Part shown: one piece after another, positions 32,045 to 63,188 of the stretch | Layout of the letters: every line of letters starts with the position of its first letter | Position numbering within the stretch: position 1 is the first letter of the stretch | NCBI GenBank assembly: GCA_035079385.1 | Contig: JAVHKY010000008.1 | Location: forward strand, 2,712,001 to 2,776,000 | DNA: 64,000 nucleotides | Direction of reading: 5' to 3' | Origin: Aspidiotus rigidus | Taxonomy: Eukaryota > Arthropoda > Insecta > Hemiptera > Diaspididae | Notes under the pieces: model-generated | What the model was told of the DNA's origin: nothing | The model's input: only the letters and a program-made list of their open reading frames with translations | Database searches by the model: none | Made by a program: the position numbers and the translations under genes

Positions 32045-33569
32045 ATGGATGCTATATGTTACGGATTCAGGAGTTTTGGTCAACTGGTTGAGGACCCATT
32101 CCTCTCTGTTCTCTCTCAACTAAAAGGATTTCAGAACCATAGCGATACAACTGTTTTATTCATTACTTTTTCTTGGAGTAGATGTTATATTTTCCTGAGT
32201 AAGTGTATAACTCAATAAAATACAGTAAAATCCTAGTTATAATTGTCGTAATAAGATCTTCTTTTCCAAAGGTGATAATTCTCTCATTGTGAAAGGATTC
32301 GTGGGTTCGCAAAGTAAATTTGCCAAAGAAATTTGTCTTCCTTTCAATCATACCATAAAAAAAGTACGGACTATCGATACCGCAATAATAAATAATTCGT
32401 TATTCATAATTCGAGGCTTCGTTTCAATTTTTCTGCCACACTCCAGGTACTGTGTTTGAAAGATTACGATTTATTTTTGACCGAACAAGGAAATTGTTGG
32501 AAATATTCTAGAAATGGAAACGATGGAAGTGAGTTTTGCTTCGAAGAATCGTGCCTTGTTGGTAAAATTACGTCAAAGGAACGAAAAATTATCGACTTGG
32601 CTTCAAATGAGGACGGTGGACCATTCATATTATTGGACTCGGGTATGTTTTCAACCGAAATTAGCTCCTCCGAAGGAACAACCAACATAACAGTACCACC
32701 TATTAGACCTAACATCATTTTTCTGTAGGAATACTCTTGGACCCCCGTGATTCGATGATTCTTCCGGGAATAAAGATCAAGAAAATATGTTGCGGTTTTG
32801 AACATAACCTAGCCTTATCGCAGAGTGGCTCTGTTTATGTTTGGGGAGTGGGCAGGTCAGTACACATAAAGTCGAAAAGTTATGGAGAACCTGAGAGATT
32901 ACGCTCTGAAATTTTACAGTCGGGGACAATTAGGTAATGGATCATTACTGACCGTCGAAAATCCCGAATTATTAGAAGTTCTGGACGGTTTATTTATCAG
33001 TGATATTGCTGCTGGTGGATGGCATTCAGTCGCGACTACTACTTGCGGTGCGCTTTATTCGTGGGGATGGAACAATTTCGGTCAACTAGGTTTCCGAAGT
33101 GATAGAAGTAAATTCGTCCGAAAAGTCTAGTGACTAATAATTCTTAAAGACAAAATTTATTTATTTTTATTGATTTTAGGTCCCGAAATGAAAAACGTCG
33201 ATACTTTTGTGTCGGTATTATCAGAACCGGAACTCGTAGAATGGCCAAATAATGCTGAAGTGATGGTTAAGCAAGTAGCTTGTGGGAATACTCATACTAT
33301 GGTCCTATCTGGTAAAAGAGAGAATAATTATAGGAAGTCTGAAAAGAAATAATACTATGTTAAGTGTGTTGAAAGGCGTAATGAAATACTTTACAGATGA
33401 TGGATTTGTGTGGGGTTGTGGAAATAACAAATACAAACAAGTGAATCCTCACCTGGAGACTGATTACTTGGATGAAATGACTCGTGTTCCTGTACCCTCG
33501 AATGTAAATTCAGTTATCAAAATATCTTGTGCTTCTTGGAACTCAATTTTATATGTAAGTTGTTGCTAA
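32045..33569 (+). CDS. RCCD1: RCC1-repeat protein, RCCD1-like
   Basis: RCC1-type beta-propeller protein. In vertebrates RCCD1 partners the JmjC protein KDM8 in chromatin and chromosome segregation; that role here is inferred. Proposed exons: 32045-32177, 32463-32642, 32729-32855, 32920-33107, 33180-33311, 33397-33569. Signature blocks are CYGFRSFGQL at the N-terminus, FSWNYDLFLTEQGNCW across junction 1, CCGFEHNLALSQSGSVYVWG, GQLGNGSLL, AAGGWHSVATTTCGALYSWG, ACGNTHTMVL and SCASWNSILY. The SxxAAGGWHSV block is particularly like RCCD1. Junction 1 is the least certain (donor gtagat, acceptor ttgaaag). At the 3' end, TTATAT is followed by a perfect GTAAGT, so the stop at 33567-33569 could lie in an intron with one more exon downstream. 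Confidence 0.82.
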
Positions 33570-36500
33570 TACTATGTATATTCTTTCGTGATTCTACAGA
33601 TCATGTGATACAGTGTTTCTAATGCAGTGTATTCATATATGAACTTCTGTTTACACATTGATCGCAACGTGTGGAATTTCAAGATATTCGAAGAAAAATT
33701 CCGTAGAAGTCGTATTATTGAGAAGTTATTATTACAACAATGATCTATATTAAGGACTACTTGAGTGCACTATCGTTACAAACTTGGAAATTCAATCAAT
33801 TGGTTTTTTCTTAAGAAAACAAAAAAAAAATCCAAAATTAATACGATGAAAATCATATTTTCAAAACTTTGGTGATTCATTCAAAAAATATAATAGCAGT
33901 ATTAGGCGATTAAAAAATAAGGTGCTCAATGCCTCAACATCCTGAAAGTACGAAGGTTGAGGTTTTTTTGCCAAAAATTCCAGAAAAGTAAAAAAATGCA
34001 TCCAGGGTCGTGTGAATAGCTTTTGTTAGTTGGAAACACCACAGATTTGAAAAATATTTCATATTTGATTGCAGGTTACATAAGAGGCTCAAGAATTACT
34101 CAAAGTAAATTCGAGAACAGAGATTTCGTCGAAAGAAGTAATATGTAGAACTCTGCAATCTCTGGAAAAGTGATTTTTGTTGCTAGAAACGTAACTCAGT
34201 GACTTATATTGTTTTCGTAATTTTTCTCCTATATTTTTTTATCGGTTGATTTTGGAAATTTCATCAATTCGTTATTATTGGTTTTCTAAAACGAAAACAG
34301 TGAATAATTTATTGTGTTTATAAAATATATAAAGTTTTAAAACGTTTTCATATTCAGTTATCAACCGCAAAAATATTGAATTAAAGACTGAAGAGTGAGA
34401 GAGAGAGAGAAAAAGGACCGAGATAATGAATTTTGTGTAAGTAATCTTCGGTTGAAGAAATACATTGAAATTTTCCCATGAAATACTTTATAGTATAGTG
34501 ACATTTGGAATCGGACCTGGCAGAGCAGTTGCATCTTAGTATTGAATCAGCTACGGTACTTCTTCTTTCTACAATCTTTACTGGGCTGAATACGTCATTG
34601 CCAACCCACAGAGATTCTTAATGAAAGAAAAAGAGCATTCAAGTCTCCAAAAATGGATTTGGACAGCATACTAAAGATTCTGAGAAAAAAGAAAAAGGTC
34701 GAATTCGGCACCTACCATTAAAATTTTCGTTTGTGGGTAAACACGAGACCACTCTACGGTTAGAATTAGACAACAAAAAAAAAAAGAAAATTCTTACTCG
34801 TTGAGCGGAGAAAATATCATTTTTTGAAAAATATTTCTAGTTGGGTAACACTTATTTTTACTTTTTTCAGCGTTCCCGTTTTAGAAAATTATCTTTTTAC
34901 CATTCATAACGAACGTACTCGTAAAAATTTAAGGTCATTTTATCTCCATTATAAGTTCTTTCCGCACATCAATGAGAAGAGGAAAAAATAGAAGAACTTC
35001 TAAAAAAGATAAATTTACGAGCTTAAAAGCATTCATAAAAACACGAGGAGGAATATACTCGATAATTCGTCCTCTCATGCCGGTAAAAATTCTCCGACGA
35101 ATACGTGTGTAAATTAGAATTTCGAAGACGTACTAATTTAATACGTAGCACTCAACTCGAACAATTCCTAATCAAGCAGAATTGCACAGAGATAACAGCC
35201 ACGTTTCAGAATGAATGGTCAACAAGATTTACATATCGAGATTTTTGTCGGCTAATTTTTCTCAAATAAGAATGAAGTACAACAAAATCAATCAAATTAC
35301 GAAATGAATAAGGGTTCATAATTGTGATGGCCGAACAAAGAGAAAGAAACAATATAGATAATCTTCACTAGACAAAAAAACTTGCAGCTCATTCCTTTCG
35401 CTGTTCGAGGGTTGGGTTGATTGAAACGAGCAAGGAACCTGTTTTACTTCGTCTTCAATATCGCTTCCCGTCATTTTTCTTGCGTCTGTGGCCCAGTCCG
35501 TACCTCGTATTCTGTCTTCTTCTTGTTCTTTTTCCTCTCGAAGATCTCAGAGGGAGCGTCCGTATATTATGTGTGAGGCGATTTTTCGGCCTCTCCACCT
35601 TGGTCAAATATTGTGAGACTTGGTTTGACCACCTTCCCCTAAAATCGAAATTTTTTCAAGTCCCTAACGGCAATCAGAGCACCATTTTCCGGAAGGACGG
35701 CAGCCAGCAGACAGCGCTCTCATTTCTCCATAATCTCCGAAATAGAAAATGTGAGCAAAAACTCGTCGTTTCTCTACGACTCAATTTACAGATTGTATTG
35801 TGAGTACTGGACTCTCTCGCCCAATTTGAAAATCTCACTAGCCATTTGCTTCGGAATAAGATTCGTATACAAAAAGGGTGTCATTAAAGCCTGAAGTACA
35901 AATAGGGTCTAAAGTAGAAACGAACGATGTTGCAGGTCGAAAATCGATCTGGGAAGTATGCAGCGGCTGTCTACATGAATACTATAGTTTTTGACGAAGA
36001 TATCGATTTCATGTCAAGAAAAATTCCCTAAATTTGAAAGCAATACGACCACGGAGGTAAGAAGAAGAAGTCTTTCAACAAAATAGACGCATTACGTGTA
36101 TTCATATAGAGGTGCTTACAACTGATTGAACCCGCTCATATCTTATATAGAGGTTACTCACAAAACTCGAAAAAAACGATTATTCTCTGACTTCTATTCA
36201 TGCGCCACACCGGATTACTTTGTACTCATTTTACACATAATGAGCTTATATTTGATTTAATCTTCCGATATGCGATGAAGAGAAGAAGCGTGCTTAAAAA
36301 TCTCAAGCTAGCGCAACAATTTTCATACGGACTTCAATTATTGCGATCAGCTCAACAAAGCCTAGACAAGCTGAGGGTCATCCATTTAATGAAGCTATAT
36401 ACCTACATAAATTATTAACAAAATATAATCTGCTATAATTCGATTTCGCTGACCAAAAAAATCATGGGAACGTGTTAAGGGTCCAGTGGCTTTCTTTTCT

Positions 36501-38930
36501 CTCCTTTAGGCTCGAGTAGTTTTGAACGAAAAGTTACTGATGCGGGACGACTAACGATTCAAGTTTGTCTCCCAGAATTTCAAGTGAACCGCGATCAACA
36601 AGCGAAGTAGACTTCCTCTCCTTTCATTGAAAATTTTGTAGGCGTTTTGCTGACGCTTAAGCACTTCGATCACATTTTGGTTGCTCGTCGACCGTAACTT
36701 TCAAAATATACCATCAGTTTATATTCATTTAAGAAACGTGATTAAAAAACGCTTGATGACGGCTGAAGTGGCAGTTTGTTTACTTTAAATGTGTTTTATA
36801 TAGTCCAGTATTTTATTATATAATTAGTTGGGCAACTCTACGCTCGTACCTTCAGCCCTTATTATTAGCACCATTCAGATTGAATTCTGTTCGTGAGGTT
36901 CGAAAAACTCGCTGCTCAATATCAAGAGCCTATTTTATGAGTTGACTTTTGTGATACGATTCGTTATCCGGCATTTCTTGACTTTCACAGTCGAGCTGCA
37001 AAGTGAGAGAGAAATTTGTGTGCGTACGCGGAGGGTGGTTGAAAGAATTTTGATTTCCGAGAAAGTCGATTGTTGAAATTGGTCGGTACGAAAGGTTTCC
37101 CGCACTTATTCTCAATAAACTTCGTTGATGATCGAGGGGGAGGGATTGAACGAAATTTTATGCAATACTTTACCTTATTCGTAATTTTGATGATACTTTA
37201 AGGCAAATTTTTCTGCCCGCTCTCCCTAGCTAAGCTACTGAAGAACGCCACAGTTTATTCATATCAAAGTATTTTTAACCGGAAACCTTTTATATGGGGG
37301 TCATCTCTCAAAAGTTTTACCATTCGGTGGCGGCCGCCCACCGTACTCAAAGTCCCTCTGACCTACTTATTATCCAGTGCCTTGGACTAGTTAGAGTTCA
37401 GAAGCAAGAAAAGAAGTGAAAACGTCTCTCAATTGACTTAGGTAGTTAATAAAGTCACAATGTTTTTTTTTTTTTTTTTCGTTACTCAATAAGACAACTT
37501 TTATCTTCGTTCAGTTGTCGACTCATCACTTTTTCAAGCCAATCATATTTGTCGAGAAAAGAAAAAAAATATGGGAAAAAATTTAAATGTTCATTAAAAT
37601 AGAAACTGTCGAGTGCAAATATCAAAATTTTTAAATGAGCAATAATACGCACGTATCATCATTTTCGGTGTTATATTTGACCTCACTGGCCACACACACT
37701 TGCGGTTGGAAACCATTAGCAAGCCTATGTCAGAAACCACAATTTGAAAAATTCGACAGACATGCATTTTACTACGATGAAAGACACAAGTAGATTCAAA
37801 AACTTTAGTTCTGTACTACCATGAAAAAAATTATTTTCAATAAATCATCTTTCGACGTGCATATTATAGAACTTTTGTTTTTTTTCCACTCGTTGAGAGT
37901 CTCGTGAAAAATCAGTTGGTCAAATTTGGTTTTCATCCTCCGCGCCACACATTATTTTTCAAGAATATAGGATAGACAGAGAGAAGATGCGGAAGAATTC
38001 GTGTACTATGTAAATAAATAAGTTCTTTTTAATTACACGCTAAAAAATACTGTTTCTCACGCCATCCAGAAAAATACAAAAACACGCTAATTAATGCATT
38101 AATGAACGCCGATAACTCTGCGTCAAATTGAGGCAATTAAAGTGAAAAACTCAATACAGAAGAGAAAATAATTATCCTACGCTAATCTTCAGATAGTTTT
38201 TTGATAAGTATTGACAGTGGCTGTGAAAATTAATGTGACGCGAACTATACTAACACTAATGGTAGAAAAGAAATCAGCCAACTGAGAGCCGCTAATGGTC
38301 CCCAAGATTTATTTGACCATGCCAATAGTTATACCGTGTATGCTGAATTGGCACAGAGAAAAGCGAAGCAGATATACAGTATTTAACGGGTTTGTAAATG
38401 GTAATCTAGATTGTGGTGTTTTGTATGTGGATTTGAAAAAATACTTATCATTGTCTATTGCTCGCAGAACAATTCTCCTCGTACAAATTTAAGCTCCTAT
38501 AGAAGCATATTATTTCGTTTACAATCAAGGGAAGCTAACCAAGGAAAAAAGTTAGTGGGAAGAAGCCAGAGGTTGATTTACTCACTCTTTTCGCCAGTCC
38601 CTACTATCTATAACAGGGTTCCTCAACCTTCAACACGTTATGAACCTATTTAGAATAATTCTAGTTTTCTATACAGACCCCCTACTTTTGGAACCTTCCG
38701 GGAAAAACAATACATACTGGATATGTCCATCTTGCGATTCAAAACTTCTAGGATTCAGAAAGGACCGCAAACGAGCCCCAAATTTAATCGATAATAATAA
38801 TATCGATTAAATCGATATAATATCTACTTCTATATCAAGATGATCGAAAACTTTTCCTATCGATTTATAGTCTAGTATACAATAGTATGACCCCTCCTCC
38901 CCTCTTCCTCAATCTAACATACGCATTTAT
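33570..38930. other. Large non-coding stretch
   Basis: No frame with family features. Visible items are a GA run (34397-34412), a T-run at 37463-37482, a diverged TTAA-type element end at 37276-37302 (TTAACCGGAAACC, atatggggg), and scattered A/T tracts. A frame at 35417-35803 begins in degenerate repeat text (gcaaggaacctgtttta) and is not accepted as a gene. This may be an intergenic region or an intron of an unseen gene. Confidence 0.4.
38611..38720 (+). mobile_element. Possible hAT element end
   Basis: CAGGGTTCCTCAACCTT at 38615 resembles the CAGxGGTTCTCAACCT tip of Charlie-like hAT elements, followed by acacgttatgaaccta. No matching right end or 8-bp duplication was found nearby, so this is a weak call. 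Confidence 0.25.
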
Positions 38931-38939
38931 AACGTAGTG

Positions 38940-39980
38940 CGTGTATAGGTTACTTAGCCTATGTACTAGTTGAAGAAAGTTTGGGAGCTTTTCAAGTCCC
39001 TGAAGTAGATCAAGGGCACTCATGACGTTGTGACGTCATTTTCGTCATGCGAATTTCAGATGGACTCTCAGTTTTATGACACATCAATTCCAGTGTCGTT
39101 TCAAAGTCTAAGAAAGCCAGAAGGTGAGGATTTTCCCGAAAAGATCTTTAGAATGGGTTTCCTATGAAGCACTCAATTTTTCCTCCCGAAAAATCTTTCT
39201 GAGCTTGTTGAAGATTGCTTGCAAAACGAAGAAATTCTGGGTACTTAGTATCAATTTTCAATGTCTGGGATCGATTTCAAGATTTAAAATTCAATAAAAT
39301 AAATTTACCAAACACACTAAGCCAATTTTGTTGACATGAATTGAATTTTGTCAATTTACGTGATATACCAAAGATCAGTTCGATGAAAAATGGTCAAGGG
39401 CTGTTAGAGGCCTGGCCTAAGACCGATCTCTAGAAAAAGTCCACTTCATGATGTCATCAGACTCTAAATCCCTAAATCTAGTTTCTAGTTCAATGACTGC
39501 GTAATTCGGAGTATATTAGGCTAACTAGCTGACAATCTTTCTTATTCTAATTTGGACTCTTGTATACTGCAGGTGAGGGTACGTTTTTAGCCTAGTTCAG
39601 GCTAGAATAGCTTGAAAACTCGCGAAAGTCAACATTTTTGACATATATACGTCTTTAAACTGGGTGTCAGTCGGAGGTCAAGGGTACTCATGACGTCAGC
39701 GTGAAGCATCGCAAAATAGTATCACGCAAATTTTGGACTGACCTTGAGCCCAAAGACATTTACATGTCAGCAGAGAAATTTAAGTAAATTTTTCCACTTC
39801 ATAGAAAAATATTGAATCAATTATTGACGTATGCAAAGAAATACAGTAGAAAAACTCACGGATTCTCTAACGAAGTTAAACGAGGGGTGGCAGGCATTCT
39901 GTTTTACGGGGCACGTGAGATCTGAAAAATGTAACAGGCCCGGACTTTGGAATTATAATAGAACAGAAAGGAACTTGAAA
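38940..39980. repeat. Diverged relatives of the hairpin/45-bp family
   Basis: Scattered gcctagt words, single aagtccc unit pieces, and one diverged hairpin module at about 39862-39935 (ctaacgaagttaaacgagg, ctgttttacggggcacgtgag). Two TGACGTCA sites occur at 39031 and 39691. Otherwise unique sequence. Confidence 0.5.
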
Positions 39981-39992
39981 AAAACTTATCTA

Positions 39993-40445
39993 TGACGTCA
40001 TCAGATTGTGACATTACAAGGCTGACCTATGACGTGATCAAATTGTGACATCAGAGGCCCCGCCCCGTAACCTATATATGATCGGAGGGGCACTTCAAAC
40101 GCGTAACAAGGTTGACCTTGACGTCATCGAACTGTGACGTCACAGGCCCAGCACGAAGCTATACATGATTGGATGTGACTTAGGAAAAAAAGAAACGATC
40201 TATGACATCATCAGATTGTGACGTCACAAGGCAGGCTATGATGTCACCGAACTGTGACGTCACAGGCCCGCCCCCAAGCTATACAAGATAGGAGAAGGAC
40301 TTGAAAAATTTTTAAGGTTCGGACTTTGCCGCCCCGAACGGTGGATGGCGGACTTTTTAGCGGGGAACCCGCTATCCCTTTTGTTGGGGGTACTTTCAGG
40401 AAATATTCGTCCGCGAGCGCGAGTGCGAGCGAGGTGATGACGTCA
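39993..40445. promoter_or_regulatory. Cluster of TGACGTCA (CRE-type) palindromes in a tandem unit
   Basis: Perfect TGACGTCA at 39993, 40119, 40135, 40219, 40255 and 40438, with near matches between (tgacgtgatc, tgacatca, tgatgtca). They sit in a degenerate tandem of about 110-140 bp with the pattern ctatgacgtcatc-agattgtgacgtcacaagg-cc. TGACGTCA is the consensus for CREB/ATF-type bZIP factors. A regulatory function is speculative; the sites may simply be part of the repeat. Confidence 0.5.
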
Positions 40446-40600
40446 CGGAGAAGGGAGGCGGACTTGGAAAAAACGACGGCTTCCTTAACGAAGTTAAACG
40501 AGGAACGCAGGGAACCTGTTTTATGAGTCAAGTGGGATTTGGTATTGAAAATTCAAGGAAGCCTAGACCTAGATAAAGCCTAGTATAAAGAATTGGTAGA
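40355..40600. repeat. GC-rich end module (inverted) joined to a hairpin module
   Basis: Perfect hairpin AGCGGG-GAA-CCCGCT at 40359-40373, then atcccttttgttggggg, the CGCGAGCGCGAGTGCGAG stretch, TGACGTCA at 40438 and a unit fragment. The hairpin module at 40474-40562 follows (TTAAC-GAA-GTTAA and gcAGG-GAA-CCTg; ends GGCTTCCTT/AAGGAAGCC), then CTAGTATA words. This is the clearest junction of the two module types. Confidence 0.75.
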
Positions 40601-40780
40601 CCTACTATAAGCCTAGTATAATATAGTTTGAGAGTCTAAATTTTCCTCGAATCCCGAGCTATATATGATAGCTCGAGAGTTGAAATTTTTCCAAGTCCCT
40701 CTAATCTCATATATAGCTCGATAGTCGAAATCTTTCAAAGTCCCCTCCCATCGTATATGGCTCGAGAGTCGAAATTTGAA

Positions 40781-41278
40781 CAGGGAACCTGTTTTATGGG
40801 GGGCTTTTTGAGAAATTTGCCGTGCGCCGTCCACCGTCCGCCGTCCAGCAAAAACTTAGAAAAAAACGACGGCTTCCTTAACGAAGTTAAACGAGGAACG
40901 CAGGGAACCTGGATTATGAGTCAAATGGGATTTGGTATTGAAAATTCAAGGAAGCCTAGACCTAGTTAAAGCCTAGTATAAAGAAGTCCTAGACCTACTA
41001 TAAGCCTAGTATAATATAGTTCGGAAGTATAAATTTTTCTCGAATCTCGAGCTATGTAGCTCGAGAGTTGAAGTTTTTCCAAGTCCCTCTAATCTCATTT
41101 ATAGCTCGATAGTCGAAATTTTTCAAAGTCCCCTCCTATCGTATATGGCTCGAGAGTTGAAATTTTTCCAAGTCCCCCTCCTATCATATATGGCTCGAGA
41201 GTCAAAATTTTTCCTAGTTTTTCGCTGGACGGCGGACGGCAAATTTCTCAAAAAGCCCCCCCTAAAACAGGTTCCCTG
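40781..41278. mobile_element. TTAA-type inverted-repeat element with 45-bp core (498 bp)
   Basis: Left end CAGGGAACCTGTTTTATGGG, then ggggctttttgagaaatttgccg. The right end is its complement with one change, giving inverted repeats of about 58 bp. The right flank is TTAA (41279-41282); the left flank is TGAA, probably a mutated TTAA. Inside are a complete hairpin module (40864-40955), CTAGTATA words and four 45-bp units. The GCCGTCCACCGTCCGCC stretch near 40830 is a short tandem repeat at the inner side of the end. No coding capacity. Confidence 0.8.
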
Positions 41279-41282
41279 TTAA

Positions 41283-42000
41283 AATTTTGACTCTCGAGGA
41301 ATATATAGGAGGGGGACTTGGAAAAAATTACGACTCTCGAGATATATATGACAAGAGGGAACTTGGAAAAAATTTCGACTCTCGAGCTATTATATGATAG
41401 GAGGGGGACTTGGAAAAATTTCAACTCTCGAGCTATATATGACAAGAGGGGGACTTGCAAAAAATTTCGACTCTCGAGCCATATATGACAGAAGAGGACT
41501 TGAAAAAAATTTCGACTCTCGAGCTATGATAGGAGAGGGACTTAGAAAAATTTCGACTCTCGAGCTATATATGAGATTAGAGGGACTTGGAAAAGTTTCA
41601 ACTCTCGAGCTATATATGATAAGAGGGGAACTTGGAAAAAATTACGACTCTCGAGATATATATGACAAGAGGGAACTTGGAAAAAATTTCGACTCTCGAG
41701 CTATTATATGATAGGAGGGGGACTTGGAAAAATTTCAACTCTCGAGCTATATATGACAAGAGGGGGACTTGCAAAAAATTTCGACTCTCGAACCATATAT
41801 GACAGGAGAGGACTTAAAAAAAATTTCGACTCTCGAGCTATGATAGGAGAGGGACTTAGAAAAATTTCGACTCTCGAGCTATATATGAGATTAGAGGGAC
41901 TTGGAAAAGTTTCAACTTTCGAGCTATATATGATAAGAGGGGAACTTGGAAAAAATTTTGACTCTCGAGCTATATATGATATGAAAGGGACTTGGAAAAA
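41283..42000 (-). repeat. 45-bp array with a recent 313-bp tandem duplication
   Basis: About 16 units. The block starting attacgactctcgagatat at 41328 starts again at 41641, and the two 313-bp blocks (seven units each) are almost identical, including unit-specific variants such as the shortened gagctatgatagg unit. The units therefore expand in groups. Frames 41394-41711 and 41708-42016 are products of this duplication. Confidence 0.85.
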
Positions 42001-42640
42001 ACGACGGCTTCCTTAACGAAGTTAAACCAGGAACGCAGGGAATCTGTTTTATGAGTCAAATGGGATTTGGTATTCAAAAGAAATTCGATCTAGTTATTTA
42101 TGAATGAAAACCTGAAATTTTAAAACTTTTTTTCAAGTTCATAATTTTAAGCTCAATAGTCGAAATTTTTCCAAGTCCCCTTCCCATCATAAATTTTTGT
42201 CAGACTCCCTCCTCCAATCATTTATAGCTCGATACTCGAATTTTCCTCCCCCACTATCATATATGGCTCGAGAGTCGAAATTTTTTTGAGTCCGTCTTGT
42301 ATCGTATATAGCTTGAGAATCGAAATTTTTTCTAAGTCCCTCTCCTATCATAATATGGCTCGAGAGCTGAAATTTTTCTAATTCCCCTCTTCTGATATAC
42401 AGCGCGATAGTCGAAATTTTTCCAAGTCTCCCTCCTATCATCTATGGCGCAAGAGTCAAAATTTTTTCTAAGTCCCCCTCCTATCATATATAGCTCGAGA
42501 GTCGAAATTTTTCTAAGTCCCTCTCCTATCATATATGGCTCGAGGGTCGAAATTTTTCCAAGTCCCTCTCCTATCATATATGGCTCGAGGGTCGACATTT
42601 TTTCCAAGTCCCCCTCCTATCATATATTCTCGAGAGTCGA
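42001..42640. repeat. Hairpin module fragment and 45-bp array in opposite orientation
   Basis: A hairpin module (42000-42080) is interrupted after ggtattc. From 42145 to 42640 ten 45-bp units run in the forward orientation, opposite to the preceding array, creating a large inverted arrangement around 42100. Confidence 0.75.
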
Positions 42641-42648
42641 AATTTTAA

Positions 42649-43264
42649 CAGGGAACCTGTTTTATGGGGGGCTATTTGAGAAATCTGGCGTGCGCCGTGC
42701 GCCGTCCAGCGAAAAACTTAGAAAAATTTCGACTCTCGAGAATATATGATAGGAGGGGGACTTAGAAAAAATTTCGACTCTCGAGCTATATATGATAGGA
42801 GAAGGACTTAGAAAAATTTCGACTCTCGAGCTATATATGATAGGAGGGGGACTTGGAAAAATTTCGACTCTTAAGGTATATATGATAGGAGAGGGACTTA
42901 GAAAAAATTTCGAATCTGAAGCTATATATGGTAGAAGAGGGACTTGGAAAACTTTTGACTCTCGAGCTATATATGATAGGGGACAAATTTTCCCAAGTCT
43001 CCCTCCTATCATAAATAGCTCGAGATTTGAGAAAAACTTGGACTTTCAAACTACATTACACTAGGCTTATTTTACGTCTAGGCCTTCTTTATACTAGCTT
43101 TATGTAGGTCTAGGCTTCCTTGAATTTTCAATACCAAATCCTATTTGACTCATAAAACAGGTTCCCTGCGTTCCTCGGGTAACTTCGTTAAGGAAGCCGT
43201 CGTTTTTTCTAAGTTTTTCGCTGGACGGCGCACGCTAGATTTCTCAATAGCCCCCCATAAAACA
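42649..43264. mobile_element. TTAA-type element with 45-bp core, right tip lost (about 615 bp)
   Basis: Left flank TTAA (42645-42648) and left end CAGGGAACCTGTTTTATGGG. It is followed by ctatttgagaaatctggcgtgcgcc, seven 45-bp units, an inverted hairpin module (43111-43205), and a right end that stops at ccccccataaaaca, where 45-bp unit text resumes. It is nearly identical in layout to 47193-47944. The copy is truncated at its right tip by about 12 bases. Confidence 0.75.
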
Positions 43265-43470
43265 TAGCTCGAGATTCGAGAAATATTTAGACTCTCGAAC
43301 TATATTATACCAGGCTTGTAGTAGATCTAGGCCTGCTTTATACTAGCTTTATCTAGGTCTAGGCTTCCTTGAGTTTAATATATCTCATAAAACATGTTCC
43401 TGCGCATGTCAAAAATTTAGGAAGGATGACTGATAACGGAAATTTTTAGATAACCCTCGTACAGTTTTCC
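43265..43470. repeat. Residual units and CTAGTATA words
   Basis: Part of a hairpin-module flank (ctaggcttccttgag, ctcataaaacatgttcc) after the element above. It marks the right edge of the 40.3-43.4 kb repeat block. Confidence 0.5.
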
Positions 43471-43544
43471 TATGCTAATTGATTATGAAGATCAAAACTG
43501 TGACCCAATTTGATGCATCCTTCAACATACAAAAATATGCCATG

Positions 43545-43720
43545 AGTGAATTTTGAAACAGAGGAAGAGAGCCGTAGGAAGACCTAAAATTAGATGAGTA
43601 GACGATATACGAAAATATGAATACGGTTGACCGAAGACCGCGAATGCACGTGATATCTGGAAAAGAAGAGACCTTCGTTCTGAAATTGACCGATCGGAAG
43701 AAAAACTGATTTGAATAAAA
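43545..43720 (+). pseudogene. Non-LTR retrotransposon C-terminal remnant
   Basis: Plus-strand frame with RRAVGRPKIR, then VDDIRKY, ARDIWKRRDLRSE. This resembles the RxxGRPxxRWxDDI...AxDRxxWR tail of many insect endonuclease/reverse transcriptases. Stops break it. It is the only retroelement remnant in the window on the plus strand. Confidence 0.45.
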
Positions 43721-44588
43721 AAAGTTAACGATTTTATACTATCGTGTTTGAAGCTCATGCGTAGTACTGCCCAAAATTCAATTCCCCCTGAGGATATTTT
43801 AGACCATCTTTGTCCCAAGATGCCATCCTTATTGTTTGTATCGAGTAACCGTAAAAGTATTCAATCGACGTAAAATACTTCTTTGGCAGGTCATTCAATT
43901 AATGAGGCCTTTCAATATTTTTAGTAGTGGGCTCACATGACTGAAAAAAAAAAATTGCGAGCCATTCAAGGATGTACGATAACATTGTTTTCATTTTTTT
44001 GGCGCGCAATTAAATCACGTTCTTAATAAATATTCTACGGGTCAAGAACAAATAGAAGTGCCCTGGAAAGAGCACTACAGGTTTCGGGGAAGAGGTAAGT
44101 TCGAAGAAATTAATATTTGGAAAATATTTTCAAAAAAACTTTCGTAGGAGGTTCCAGGCACTCAAAAAAGAAGAGCCATATAAATACGAGGCACTGTTTA
44201 TCGTCTTATTTACTAATAAGATTTTTAAAGTTGGACGATTACAATAAATAATTATTTTTTAGAAAATCATCCTCAAACAAAGCATCCGTTGACTCATCGA
44301 CTTCTCTGTCGATTTTCATACTCGACCGAGACTATAGTTTTTTTTTTTTTTAGAAAAATAGACTGTCCTACGCTCCGCTATGGAATACGAAGTACACGGT
44401 CGTGTGTAAAAGAATAAGTCGTGTTGGTGTTGTCTTACGAATATTGTAACTTATGATGCGACATGGGATACGACATGTTTTAAGATCGCGAGTAAAGTAG
44501 ATTGAACCGCTCAACGTGAAGTGATAGGTTTTAGAACATGTGCGTTCATTTCGTGTCAGTTCAGTTTTAGCGGCTCTACATTTCAGTT
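43721..44588 (+). promoter_or_regulatory. Upstream region of the NCKX gene
   Basis: Non-coding sequence ending in the 5' UTR. A TCAGTTCAG at about 44559 resembles an arthropod initiator (TCAGT). I found no TATA box at a suitable distance. The transcription start is therefore tentative. Confidence 0.35.

Positions 44589-63188
<18,600 letters not shown>

Noticed and set aside
32372..32379. TATCGATA (DREF-type site) as the RCCD1 promoter
   Set aside because: The exon at 32045-32177 encodes the expected RCC1-type N-terminus, which places this site inside intron 1. An alternative downstream promoter remains possible.
35417..35803. 128-codon plus-strand frame
   Set aside because: It begins in degenerate repeat text and shows no family features.
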